64,000 nucleotides of DNA from Neomoorella carbonis (lineage in GTDB: Bacteria > Bacillota > DSM-521 > Neomoorellales > Neomoorellaceae): contig NZ_CP136420.1 in assembly GCF_045278715.1 (NCBI RefSeq), forward strand, positions 868,001 to 932,000, read 5' to 3'. The position numbers were made by a program, and so were the translations under genes. Below the pieces are notes generated by a model, which was given only the letters and a program-made list of their open reading frames with translations, had not been told where the DNA came from and did not search any database. Positions 24,382-32,356 of this stretch are shown in pieces. Position 1 is the first letter of the stretch, and every line of letters begins with the position of its first letter.

Positions 24382-27300
24382 ATGCCGGTGAAACCCGGGT
24401 TAAAAAAGATTATGGTCATCGGTTCCGGGCCCATTATCATCGGCCAGGCGGCGGAATTTGATTACGCCGGCACCCAGGCCTGCCGGGCTTTAAAGGAAGA
24501 AGGAATGGAGGTTGTCCTGGTCAATTCCAACCCGGCCACCATCATGACCGACCGGGACATGGCCGACCGCGTTTACCTGGAACCCCTGACCCTGGATTTT
24601 GTAGCCAAGATCGTCCGCCAGGAGCGGCCCGACGGCCTGATCCCCACCCTGGGGGGGCAGGTAGGGTTGAACCTGGCCCTGGAGCTGGCCGAAGCCGGCG
24701 TCCTGGAGGAAACCGGGGTAGAGCTGCTGGGGACGCCTTTAAAGGCCATCCAGCGGGCTGAGGACCGGGAGCAGTTCAAGGCCATGATGCTGGAACTGGG
24801 GGAACCGGTACCCGAGAGCCGGATTGTCAACACCGTCGAGGAAGCCCTGGCTTTTGCCGGGGAGATCGGGTACCCGGTCATTGTGCGGCCGGCCTATACC
24901 CTGGGCGGTACCGGCGGCGGGGTGGCCCGGAATGAGGCGGAACTGGAGGCCATCGCCCTGAAGGGCCTGAAGCTTAGCCTCATCAAACAGATTCTGGTGG
25001 AGCGCTCCGTCGCCGGCTGGAAGGAGATCGAGTACGAAGTCATCCGCGACGGGGCCGACAACTGTATTACCGTCTGCAATATGGAAAATATCGACCCGGT
25101 AGGGATCCATACCGGCGACAGCATCGTCGTCGCCCCCTCCCAGACCCTTTCGGACCGGGAGTACCACCTGCTGCGCCGCTCGGCCCTCAAGATCATCCGC
25201 GCCCTGGGCATCGAAGGGGGCTGCAATATCCAGTTCGCCCTGGATCCCGGCAGCATGCGTTATTACGTCATTGAGGTCAATCCCCGGGTCAGCCGCTCCA
25301 GCGCCCTGGCTTCCAAGGCTACCGGCTACCCCATTGCCCGGGTGGCCACCAAGATCGCCCTGGGTCTGACCCTGGACGAGATTCCCAATGCCGTCACCCG
25401 GGAAACCAAAGCCTGCTTTGAACCGGCCCTGGATTATGTCGTCGTCAAAATCCCCCGCTTTCCCTTCGATAAATTCTCCCTGGCCGAACGCCTCCTGGGC
25501 ACCCAGATGAAAGCCACCGGGGAAGTTATGGCCATTGACCGCACCTTCAGCGGCGCCCTCTTAAAGGCCATCCGCTCTCTGGAATTAAAGCTTGACGGTT
25601 TGAGGGTACCGGCCTTCCAGCGTTTCAGCGACGGCGCCCTGCGCCGCAAAATGGCCGAGGCCGACGACGAGCGCCTGTTTGTTATTGCCGAAGCCCTGCG
25701 CCGGGGCTGGACCATTGCATCAATCCATGAAATCACCGGCATTGACCCGTATTTTTTAGGCGAGATTGAAAAAATTGTTGCCATGGAAGAAAAACTCATA
25801 GCGGCAGGTCCTACCCTGGATGGGGCTACCTTGAGGCGCGCCAAGGCCATGGGCTTCAGCGACGGCGAGATTGCCAACTTTACCGGCCTGCCGCCGGCGG
25901 CCATAGCCCGGCAGCGACAGGAAGAGGGGATCAGGCCCACCTTCAAGATGGTGGATACCTGCGCGGCCGAGTTTGAAGCCGTTACGCCCTATTATTATTC
26001 CAGCTATGATGTCGAAGACGAGGTCCGGCCCCTGGACGGCCGCAAGGTGGTGGTCCTGGGGGCGGGACCCATCCGCATCGGCCAGGGAATCGAGTTCGAC
26101 TACTGCTCGGTCCATGCCGCCTGGGCCCTGCGCCGCGCCGGGGTGCACCCCATAATGATCAACAACAACCCGGAAACGGTCAGCACCGACTTTGATACTT
26201 CCGACCGCCTTTATTTTGAACCCCTGACACCGGAAAATGTCTTGAACGTCCTGGAACGGGAGCAGCCGGAAGGGGTGATTGTCCAGTTCGGCGGCCAGAC
26301 GGCCATCAACCTGGCCAGGGTAGTGGCCGAGGCCGGCTTCAAGGTCCTGGGTACAACGGTGGCCGATATTGACCGGGCCGAAGACCGGGAAAAGTTTGAC
26401 GCCCTGCTAAATGAACTCCGGATCCCCCGGCCCCGGGGCGGGGCGGCGACTTCCGTAGCCGGGGCGGCGAGGATTGCCAAGGAACTAGGCTTCCCGGTGC
26501 TGGTACGGCCTTCCTACGTCCTGGGCGGCCGGGCCATGGAGATCGTCCACAGCGAAGGTGAACTGCTGGAGTATGCCACCACTGCCGTGCGCGTCGCCCC
26601 GGAGCACCCCGTACTGGTGGACAAATACCTGCCGGGGATCGAGGTGGAAGTGGACGCCGTCAGTGACGGCGAGACCGTCCTCATCCCCGGCATCATGGAA
26701 CACGTCGAGCGGGCCGGCGTCCATTCCGGCGACAGCATTGCCATTTACCCGGCCCACAGCTTGCCGCCGGGAGTGGCCGAAAAAATTGTTGCCTATACCC
26801 AGCAGCTGGCCCGGGCGCTTTGTATTCGCGGCCTCCTCAATATCCAGTTCGTCATTCACCAGGGGGAAGTTTACGTTCTGGAGGTCAACCCCCGTTCCAG
26901 CCGGACGGTGCCGTATCTTTCCAAGATTACCGGCGTACCCATGGTGGCCCTGGCCACCAACGTGATGCTGGGCAAAAGCCTTCCTGAGCAGGGCTACCGG
27001 GGAGGCCTGATGCCGCCGCCGGATTTTACCGCCGTCAAAGTCCCCGTCTTTTCCTTCGGCAAGCTCCTCCAGGTGGATACTTCCCTGGGACCGGAGATGA
27101 AGTCCACCGGCGAAGTTATGGGTATTGATCCTGTCTATGAGCGAGCCCTTTACAAAGGCTTGCTGGCTGCCGGTTGCACCATTCCCGGCCGCGGGACCCT
27201 TCTGGCTACCATTGCCGATAAGGACAAGGCGGAAGCGGTCCCCATTATCAAGGGTTTTGCCGAACTGGGCTTCAAAGTGGTGGCTACCGCCGGTACGGCC

Positions 27301-27597
27301 GGCGCCCTGGCCGCGGCCGGGCTCTTCGTGGAAAGGGTGGGTAAGATCCGCGAAGGTTCGCCCCACATCCTGGATTATATCCGCGAAGGGAAAATCCACT
27401 TCGTCCTCAACACTCTGACCCGGGGCAAGATGCCCGGGAGGGACGGCTTTAAGATCCGCCGCGCCGCAGCCGAACTGGGCATCCCCTGCCTGACCTCTCT
27501 GGACACGGCCCGGGCCCTGCTTAAAGTCCTCCAGTCCCTGAAGTCCGGGGATGAATTTGAACTAAAACCCCTGCAGGAGTATGTATCCCGCCCTTAA
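24382..27597 (+). CDS. carB: carbamoyl-phosphate synthase large subunit
   Basis: The full-length 1071-residue enzyme. Two homologous ATP-grasp halves begin KIMVIGSGPIIIGQAAEFDYAGTQA and KVVVLGAGPIRIGQGIEFDYCSVHA; metal-binding motifs VIEVNPRVSRSSALASKATGYPIA and VLEVNPRSSRTVPYLSKITG follow. The last 140 residues form the MGS-like allosteric domain (TAGTAGALAAAGLFVERVGKI). It makes carbamoyl phosphate from bicarbonate, ATP and ammonia. It is translated together with carA; long opposite-strand frames here are shadows of its GC-rich codon use. Confidence 0.97.
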   Translation: MPVKPGLKKIMVIGSGPIIIGQAAEFDYAGTQACRALKEEGMEVVLVNSNPATIMTDRDMADRVYLEPLTLDFVAKIVRQERPDGLIPTLGGQVGLNLALELAEAGVLEETGVELLGTPLKAIQRAEDREQFKAMMLELGEPVPESRIVNTVEEALAFAGEIGYPVIVRPAYTLGGTGGGVARNEAELEAIALKGLKLSLIKQILVERSVAGWKEIEYEVIRDGADNCITVCNMENIDPVGIHTGDSIVVAPSQTLSDREYHLLRRSALKIIRALGIEGGCNIQFALDPGSMRYYVIEVNPRVSRSSALASKATGYPIARVATKIALGLTLDEIPNAVTRETKACFEPALDYVVVKIPRFPFDKFSLAERLLGTQMKATGEVMAIDRTFSGALLKAIRSLELKLDGLRVPAFQRFSDGALRRKMAEADDERLFVIAEALRRGWTIASIHEITGIDPYFLGEIEKIVAMEEKLIAAGPTLDGATLRRAKAMGFSDGEIANFTGLPPAAIARQRQEEGIRPTFKMVDTCAAEFEAVTPYYYSSYDVEDEVRPLDGRKVVVLGAGPIRIGQGIEFDYCSVHAAWALRRAGVHPIMINNNPETVSTDFDTSDRLYFEPLTPENVLNVLEREQPEGVIVQFGGQTAINLARVVAEAGFKVLGTTVADIDRAEDREKFDALLNELRIPRPRGGAATSVAGAARIAKELGFPVLVRPSYVLGGRAMEIVHSEGELLEYATTAVRVAPEHPVLVDKYLPGIEVEVDAVSDGETVLIPGIMEHVERAGVHSGDSIAIYPAHSLPPGVAEKIVAYTQQLARALCIRGLLNIQFVIHQGEVYVLEVNPRSSRTVPYLSKITGVPMVALATNVMLGKSLPEQGYRGGLMPPPDFTAVKVPVFSFGKLLQVDTSLGPEMKSTGEVMGIDPVYERALYKGLLAAGCTIPGRGTLLATIADKDKAEAVPIIKGFAELGFKVVATAGTAGALAAAGLFVERVGKIREGSPHILDYIREGKIHFVLNTLTRGKMPGRDGFKIRRAAAELGIPCLTSLDTARALLKVLQSLKSGDEFELKPLQEYVSRP

Positions 27598-27634
27598 CCC
27601 ATAAAGTGAGATTGCCGGACAGGAGATGATCTTC

Positions 27635-28357
27635 ATGCCAGCCAGAGATAAAATAATCGTGGCTTTGGATGTTGCCAGTCTGGCGGCCGGTGAAAAGCTG
27701 GTAGACCAGCTTTTCCCTTACGTCGGCATGTTTAAAGTAGGCCTGGAGTTTTACACGGCCGCCGGGCCGGAGGCCATCCGCATGGTTAAAGAGCGGGGCG
27801 GCAAAGTCTTTGCCGACCTGAAGCTCCACGACATCCCCAATACCGTGGCCGGCGCGGTCCGGGCTCTGGTGCGCCTGGGGGTGGATATGCTGAACGTCCA
27901 TGCCGCCGGCGGCAGGAGCATGATGGAAGCTGCGGTAGCGGCTGCCAGGCAGGAAGCGGAGGCGGCCGGACGCCCGGCTCCTTTTGTCCTGGCCGTTACC
28001 GTATTAACGAGCCTGGATGGGAAAGCTTTAAGAGACGAGGTAGGCATTGAACGGGAAGTAGAGGAGCAGGTGGTCCGCTGGGCCAGGCTGGCTAAAGAAG
28101 CGGGGCTGGACGGGGTGGTGGCCTCGCCCCGGGAGATCCGGGCCATCCGGGAAGCCTGCGGTCCGGAATTTCTCATTGTAACGCCGGGAGTGCGTCCGGC
28201 GGGAGCCGACCGCGGCGACCAGCGCCGGGTTATGACCCCGGCCGCGGCCCTGCAGGAGGGGGCTTCTTACCTGGTAATCGGCCGCCCCATTACCGCTGCC
28301 CCCGACCCGGCTGCCGCCGCCAGGGCCATCGGGGAAGAAATGGAGGGCGTTATATAA
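27635..28357 (+). CDS. pyrF: orotidine 5'-phosphate decarboxylase
   Basis: A TIM-barrel enzyme of 240 residues with the catalytic tetrad segment KVFADLKLHDIPNTV, IIVALDVAS at the N-terminus and the phosphate-binding loops TPGVRPAGADRGDQRRVMTP and LVIGRPITAAPDP. It makes UMP from OMP. ATG 27635 lies 10 bases after AGGAG; ATG 27626 overlaps that site. It is the last pyr gene here: pyrB, pyrC, pyrD/K and pyrE are not in the window. Confidence 0.95.
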   Translation: MPARDKIIVALDVASLAAGEKLVDQLFPYVGMFKVGLEFYTAAGPEAIRMVKERGGKVFADLKLHDIPNTVAGAVRALVRLGVDMLNVHAAGGRSMMEAAVAAARQEAEAAGRPAPFVLAVTVLTSLDGKALRDEVGIEREVEEQVVRWARLAKEAGLDGVVASPREIRAIREACGPEFLIVTPGVRPAGADRGDQRRVMTPAAALQEGASYLVIGRPITAAPDPAAAARAIGEEMEGVI

Positions 28358-28361
28358 CGTT

Positions 28362-29264
28362 ATGAAGGATTACCTGGTGCGGGCTACGGCGGGCGAGGGC
28401 CAGATCCTGGCCATAGCGGCGCAGACTACCCTGCTGGTGCAGGAAGCGAAGGACTTGCACAACACTTCGCCTACGGCGACGGCGGCCCTGGGCCGGGTGT
28501 TGACCGGGGCGGCCCTGATGGCGGCAACCCTCAAGGAAGGTCAGAGTATTACTGTACGCATCCTGGGTGACGGGCCCCTGGGCAGCATTGTGGCTGTGGC
28601 TCGCACGGGGACGGTGAAAGGCTATGTGGCGGAACCGGGGGTAGACCTGCCTTTGAGGCATGACGGCAAGCTGGACGTCGGCCGGGCGGTAGGCAGGGGA
28701 ATGATGTATGTGGCTAAAGACCTGGGGTTGAAGGAGCCTTACAACGGCAGCGTGCCGCTTGTTTCCGGCGAGATCGGGGAGGACCTGGCCTACTATTTTA
28801 CCGCCTCTGAACAAAAACCTTCTGCCGTCGGCTTAGGGGTTCTGGTAGAACCCGGCGGAAAGGTGGGGGCTGCCGGCGGTTATCTTTTGCAGCTTCTGCC
28901 GGGATCGGCCGAAGGAACAGCTGCAACCCTGGAAAAAAATATTGAGGCGGCAGGCCCGGTGAGCCGCCTCATCTCCCGGGGGCACACGCCGGAAGATATC
29001 CTGGCCCTGCTTTTGCAGGGCTTCGCCCTCAAAGTCCATGAGCGCCGGCCCTTGCACTACGCCTGCGATTGTTCCCGGGAGCGTTTGAAGGATATTCTCC
29101 TGGCTTTAGGGCCGGGAGAACTACAAAAGCTCCTGGAAGAACAGGGTGGTGCCGAGGCCCGGTGCGCCTTCTGCAGCCGGACATATCGTTTCAGCCGGGA
29201 GGAAGTGGCTGAACTTCTCGCTGCCCTTCCAGGGCAGGAAAATCATGACCCTCCGGAGCTTTAG
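28362..29264 (+). CDS. hslO: Hsp33 redox-regulated chaperone
   Basis: A 300-residue protein with the Hsp33 N-terminal fold (DYLVRATAGEGQILAIAAQTT) and the four zinc cysteines near the C-terminus arranged as CxC...CxxC (YACDCSRERLKDIL and RCAFCSRTY). Oxidation releases zinc and activates holdase activity. It follows pyrF by 4 bases, so it may share the pyr transcript. Confidence 0.95.
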   Translation: MKDYLVRATAGEGQILAIAAQTTLLVQEAKDLHNTSPTATAALGRVLTGAALMAATLKEGQSITVRILGDGPLGSIVAVARTGTVKGYVAEPGVDLPLRHDGKLDVGRAVGRGMMYVAKDLGLKEPYNGSVPLVSGEIGEDLAYYFTASEQKPSAVGLGVLVEPGGKVGAAGGYLLQLLPGSAEGTAATLEKNIEAAGPVSRLISRGHTPEDILALLLQGFALKVHERRPLHYACDCSRERLKDILLALGPGELQKLLEEQGGAEARCAFCSRTYRFSREEVAELLAALPGQENHDPPEL

Positions 29265-29289
29265 CAGCTTAATTTACCGGCGAAGGGGA

Positions 29290-29327
29290 GTTATTTCCTG
29301 CCAACACGGGAAAAATAACAATATACT
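29290..29327 (+). promoter_or_regulatory. palindrome plus -10 box upstream of the EamA leader
   Basis: The arms GTTATTT (29290-29296) and AAATAAC (29313-29319), with CC/GG inside, make an operator-like palindrome. TATACT at 29322-29327 follows as a -10 box. The palindrome would cover the -35 region, so a repressor could act there. No classic -35 box is visible. Confidence 0.4.
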
Positions 29328-29352
29328 GGGAAGAACCTCCGGAGGTGCCAAT

Positions 29353-29409
29353 GTGACTTCCTGGGGTTTGGCCCTTTCCTGTAATGCAACAGGATGGGGC
29401 CATTTTTAA
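29353..29409 (+). CDS. possible 18-residue leader peptide overlapping a terminator
   Basis: GTG 29353 lies five bases after GGAGGTG (29341-29347) and opens MTSWGLALSCNATGWGHF, stopping at TAA inside the T-run of the terminator hairpin. An ATG at 29351 in another frame is followed at once by TGA. The peptide holds two Trp codons and its coding sequence forms the terminator stem, so ribosome position could influence termination. This is inference from layout; the frame may be chance. Confidence 0.35.
   Translation: MTSWGLALSCNATGWGHF
29369..29407 (+). terminator. strong rho-independent terminator between hslO and the EamA gene
   Basis: TGGCCC...CCTGT pairs with ACAGG...GGGGCCA around a short loop (29369-29401), and TTTTT follows. 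It ends hslO transcription or attenuates the transcript that starts near 29334. Confidence 0.85.
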
Positions 29410-29446
29410 TACTTACCGTCTTAAGGGAGGCCGGCACGAGCTTGGG

Positions 29447-29495
29447 GGTAGACATTATCTACCAGGTATTTTAGAATCTTAGAATAACTGGTAGA
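29447..29495 (+). promoter_or_regulatory. three-segment alternative hairpin in the EamA leader
   Basis: GGTAGA (29447-29452), TCTACC (29458-29463) and GGTAGA (29490-29495, within CTGGTAGA) occur in order. The middle segment can pair with the first (loop CATTA) or, in a longer stem TCTACCAG.TATTTTA/TAGAATA.CTGGTAGA, with the third. The two structures exclude each other. It could be a switch; no known riboswitch class is recognised. Confidence 0.4.
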
Positions 29496-29539
29496 GCGGT
29501 TGGAGCCCGCCATGCCTTAACTGTACAGGAGGATAAGCG

Positions 29540-30448
29540 TTGGTTAGACGAAACGGTGGTTCCAGGGAAATCTGGGGTATTGTTTTTGCGGCCCTGGCCG
29601 CGGTCGCCCTGGGAACAGAAGGGGTAGCAGCCAAGCTGGCCTATGCCGGCGGGGCTAATATGCTGACTACCCTGGCCCTCCGTTTTCTGTTCGCAGCTAC
29701 ATTTTTCTGGGGCAACCTGTTGCTTTTCCCTTCGAACTGGAGGGTAGACCAACGCACATTTTACCAGCTGATAGTCCTCTCCCTGGGAGGACAGGCTTTG
29801 ACGGTGCTTCTACTTTTTTACGCCTTTCAGCATATCCCGGCAGCAGCAGCCATACTCTTTTTCTATATTTACCCGGCTATCGTAACCATCCTTGCCGCCG
29901 TCTTTTTACATGAACCCCTTACCAAGGCCAAGGGCGGGGCCCTTTTCCTGGCCTTTTTGGGCCTGAGCATAGTCCTGGGGATACCTGCAGGGGATTGGAA
30001 AGGAGGGGGGACGGCGGCCGCTCTTCTGGCCGCTCTGGCCAACGGCATTTTTATGGTAGGACAGACCCGCCTGTTGAAGCGCCTGGAACCCAAAATTTTT
30101 AACGCTTATGCCACTTTGACCATGGGCGTGGCATTTTTGTTTGTAGCGTTAATGACGGGGAATTTTAATCTTTCCTTTAATATCCAGGCACTTCTGGCCA
30201 TTGCCGTGCTGGCCTTAATCACCACCGTCCTGGCCTATACGGCCATGGCTAAAGGGTTGACCTATTTAGGTGCATCGCGTGTAGCTATTATCTGTACCCT
30301 GGAACCGGTAGTTACCGCGGTCCTGGGTTTCCTGGTGCTGGGGGAAAAACTGCAGCCCGGCCAGATCCTGGGGGGGACCCTCATCCTGCTGGGAGTAACC
30401 TGGCAACAAGTCGCCGGGCAAGGGGCCGTTGCCCCGGATAATACTTAA
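29540..30448 (+). CDS. EamA (DMT) family small-molecule exporter
   Basis: The protein has 302 residues and ten hydrophobic segments in two EamA repeats: GIVFAALAAVALGTEGVAAKLAY and the second starting at AALLAALANGIFMVGQTRLLKRL; the end of each repeat shows the typical HIPAAAAILFFYIYPAIVTILAAVFLHEPLT and ASRVAIICTLEPVVTAVLGFLVLGEKL. Members export amino acids, nucleotides or metabolites; the substrate is unknown. The start is TTG 29540 after AGGAGG. The 275-base upstream region has promoter, small frame, terminator and alternative hairpins. Confidence 0.9.
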   Translation: MVRRNGGSREIWGIVFAALAAVALGTEGVAAKLAYAGGANMLTTLALRFLFAATFFWGNLLLFPSNWRVDQRTFYQLIVLSLGGQALTVLLLFYAFQHIPAAAAILFFYIYPAIVTILAAVFLHEPLTKAKGGALFLAFLGLSIVLGIPAGDWKGGGTAAALLAALANGIFMVGQTRLLKRLEPKIFNAYATLTMGVAFLFVALMTGNFNLSFNIQALLAIAVLALITTVLAYTAMAKGLTYLGASRVAIICTLEPVVTAVLGFLVLGEKLQPGQILGGTLILLGVTWQQVAGQGAVAPDNT

Positions 30449-30471
30449 GGTAGTCCCGGCGAATGAACTTT

Positions 30472-32226
30472 TTATTCCGCCGGCGTTACATAAACCGTCC
30501 GCTGGTGGTCGTAAATGACCATGCCGGGCCTGGCGCCGGCGGGTTTGCGGACGTTTTTCACCAGGGTGTAGTCGACCGGCACCCGGCTGGATTGGCCGGC
30601 GCGGCTGTAGCGGGCCGCCAGGCGGGCGGCCATTTCCAGGGTGGGGGCGGGCACTTCCCGGCCTCCGGTGCGGATGATCACATGGGAGCCGGGGATGTCC
30701 TTGGCATGGAGCCAGAGGTCGCTGGAAGCGGCATATTTTAAGGTCAGCCAGTCGTTCTGGCGATTATTTTTGCCGACCAGGATTTTAAAACCATCGGGTG
30801 AAGTAAATTCCAGGGGCCGGGAGGGCCGGGCGGCATCTTTTTTATCACCCTTTTTTCCCGGCTTTTCTTTTTCCTTTTCTTCCGGCAGATACCCTGCCTG
30901 ACGCAGCTCCCGCCGGATTTCCGCCAGGTCGTCGAAAGTTGCGGCCATGCTCAAGGCCTGGGCGATGCTTTCCAGGTAAGCTATCTCGGCGCGGGTTTGT
31001 TCCAGCTGCTCTTTAGCCAGGCGGGCGGCATTTTTGGCCTTGTTGTAGCGGTGGAAATACATCTGGGCGTTTTCGGCCGGTGTCAGAGACGGGTCCAGCT
31101 CGATGGTTACCATTTCGCCCGCCGGATCATAGAAGTTGGGGGCCGTTAAAGTAGACTGCCCTTTTTCCAGACGGTAGATATTGGCAGTGATGATTTCCCC
31201 GGCCAGGCGGAATTTTTCCGCGCCGGCAGCCTCAGCCACCGTAGCCGCCTGCAGTCCTTCTTTTTTATAGCAGCGTTTCAATTCCCGATCGAGGATATGC
31301 TCCAGGCTGCGCCGGGCTCCTTCCATGAGCTGCCGTTCCCGCCGGGCCTGATAAAAACTGTCGCAGGCGGCCGAGGGGGTTGGGAAAGGCTGCCGGGGTA
31401 ATCCCTCGTACTGGTGTAGTTCAAAGGCGGCAAAGGCCAGGGGCTGCCGTTCCTGTCCCATGACGACAACCGGTTGCCAGGCCTCAGGGCTGGCAGCTGC
31501 CATGATTTCCCGGAGGGCCTGGTAAATGCGGGCCAGTTCGTATTCGCCGCAGCCTTCCATGGTTGCCCCGGCCGGCAGGCCGGCGCGGCAGACGACTTCC
31601 CGGGCGGTTTCCGGCCCTAATCCTGCGAGTTTTTCCACCAGCAGGCGCTCCAGGGGTGTATTCCACTGCCCTTCCAGGATGAGACGGGTAAAGGCTTCGT
31701 CGTCGAGGCTGCGGGGATCGGCCTTAACCTGAGCCGGCGGCGGGACATAAGGGCGCCCGGGCAGGACTTCCCGGTGGCGGCTGACGGCGTGGGTGTAACG
31801 GCGGGCAGCGTCAATAATGTTGCCCTCGGGGTTAAGGAGAATAATGTTGGAGTGCTTGCCCATGATTTCAGTTACCAGTTGCCGCGTCGCCGGCCGGCCC
31901 AGTTCATCGGTCGTATGAAAATGGAATAACAGGACTCGCTCCAGGCCCGGCTGCTCGACGGCCGCCAGGGTTCCACCCTCCAGGTGCTTGCGCAGGACCA
32001 TGCAGAAGAGGGGCGGGGTGACGGGATTGGTAAAGGCGGCCGCCGTTAGATGCACCCGCGCCTGGTCGGCCAGGCTGCAGAGGAGGAGTTTTTTGGTGTC
32101 GCGGCCTTTACGCAGGTGGAGAATGATGGTTTCTTTTTCAGGTTGAAAGATGCGGTCAACACGGCTGCCTATCAGTCCGGTTAATTCTTCCTTGATGGCA
32201 GCAAGGAAAAGACCATCAAAAGCCAT
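30472..32226 (-). CDS. rqcH: RqcH/Rqc2 family ribosome quality-control protein (NFACT)
   Basis: A minus-strand protein of 584 residues starting MAFDGLFLAAIKEELTGLIGSRVDRIFQP, the NFACT-N signature. It continues with helix-hairpin-helix and coiled-coil parts (AENAQMYFHRYNKAKNAARLAKEQLEQTRAEIAYLESI) and ends in the NFACT-R domain (FKILVGKNNRQNDWLTLKYAASSDLWLHAKDIPGSHVIIR). RqcH binds stalled 50S-tRNA complexes and recruits Ala-tRNA to add C-terminal alanine tails; older annotation calls it fibronectin-binding protein. A longer in-frame upstream part lies in the neighbouring gene and is rejected. Confidence 0.93.
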   Translation of the reverse strand: MAFDGLFLAAIKEELTGLIGSRVDRIFQPEKETIILHLRKGRDTKKLLLCSLADQARVHLTAAAFTNPVTPPLFCMVLRKHLEGGTLAAVEQPGLERVLLFHFHTTDELGRPATRQLVTEIMGKHSNIILLNPEGNIIDAARRYTHAVSRHREVLPGRPYVPPPAQVKADPRSLDDEAFTRLILEGQWNTPLERLLVEKLAGLGPETAREVVCRAGLPAGATMEGCGEYELARIYQALREIMAAASPEAWQPVVVMGQERQPLAFAAFELHQYEGLPRQPFPTPSAACDSFYQARRERQLMEGARRSLEHILDRELKRCYKKEGLQAATVAEAAGAEKFRLAGEIITANIYRLEKGQSTLTAPNFYDPAGEMVTIELDPSLTPAENAQMYFHRYNKAKNAARLAKEQLEQTRAEIAYLESIAQALSMAATFDDLAEIRRELRQAGYLPEEKEKEKPGKKGDKKDAARPSRPLEFTSPDGFKILVGKNNRQNDWLTLKYAASSDLWLHAKDIPGSHVIIRTGGREVPAPTLEMAARLAARYSRAGQSSRVPVDYTLVKNVRKPAGARPGMVIYDHQRTVYVTPAE

Positions 32227-32248
32227 TAAATCTCGCCCCTTCCTCCAT

Positions 32249-32277
32249 AGTATAACATGCCCCCAGGTGACTGGAAA
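32249..32277 (-). promoter_or_regulatory. promoter of rqcH in the divergent intergenic region
   Basis: On the minus strand TGTTATACT (32257-32249) is an extended -10 box, with TTTCCA (32277-32272) 17 bases upstream as a weak -35. Further into the same 130-base gap, CCTGTCC (32281-32287) and GGACAGG (32307-32313) form an inverted repeat that could serve the divergent ATPase gene. Confidence 0.55.
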
Positions 32278-32356
32278 CTCCCTGTCCGGCTGTTCTTTTC
32301 TTCCAGGGACAGGCATAGACTGATGGTGATTTCGGAAGAAAGAAGGGACGAGGGGA

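Noticed and set aside
24573..27399. Long open frames on the minus strand opposite carB (and similar ones opposite ileS, the ATPase and the coiled-coil gene)
   Set aside because: They mirror GC-rich codon use of the real genes, lack ribosome sites and show low-complexity Arg/Ser/Pro-rich translations.
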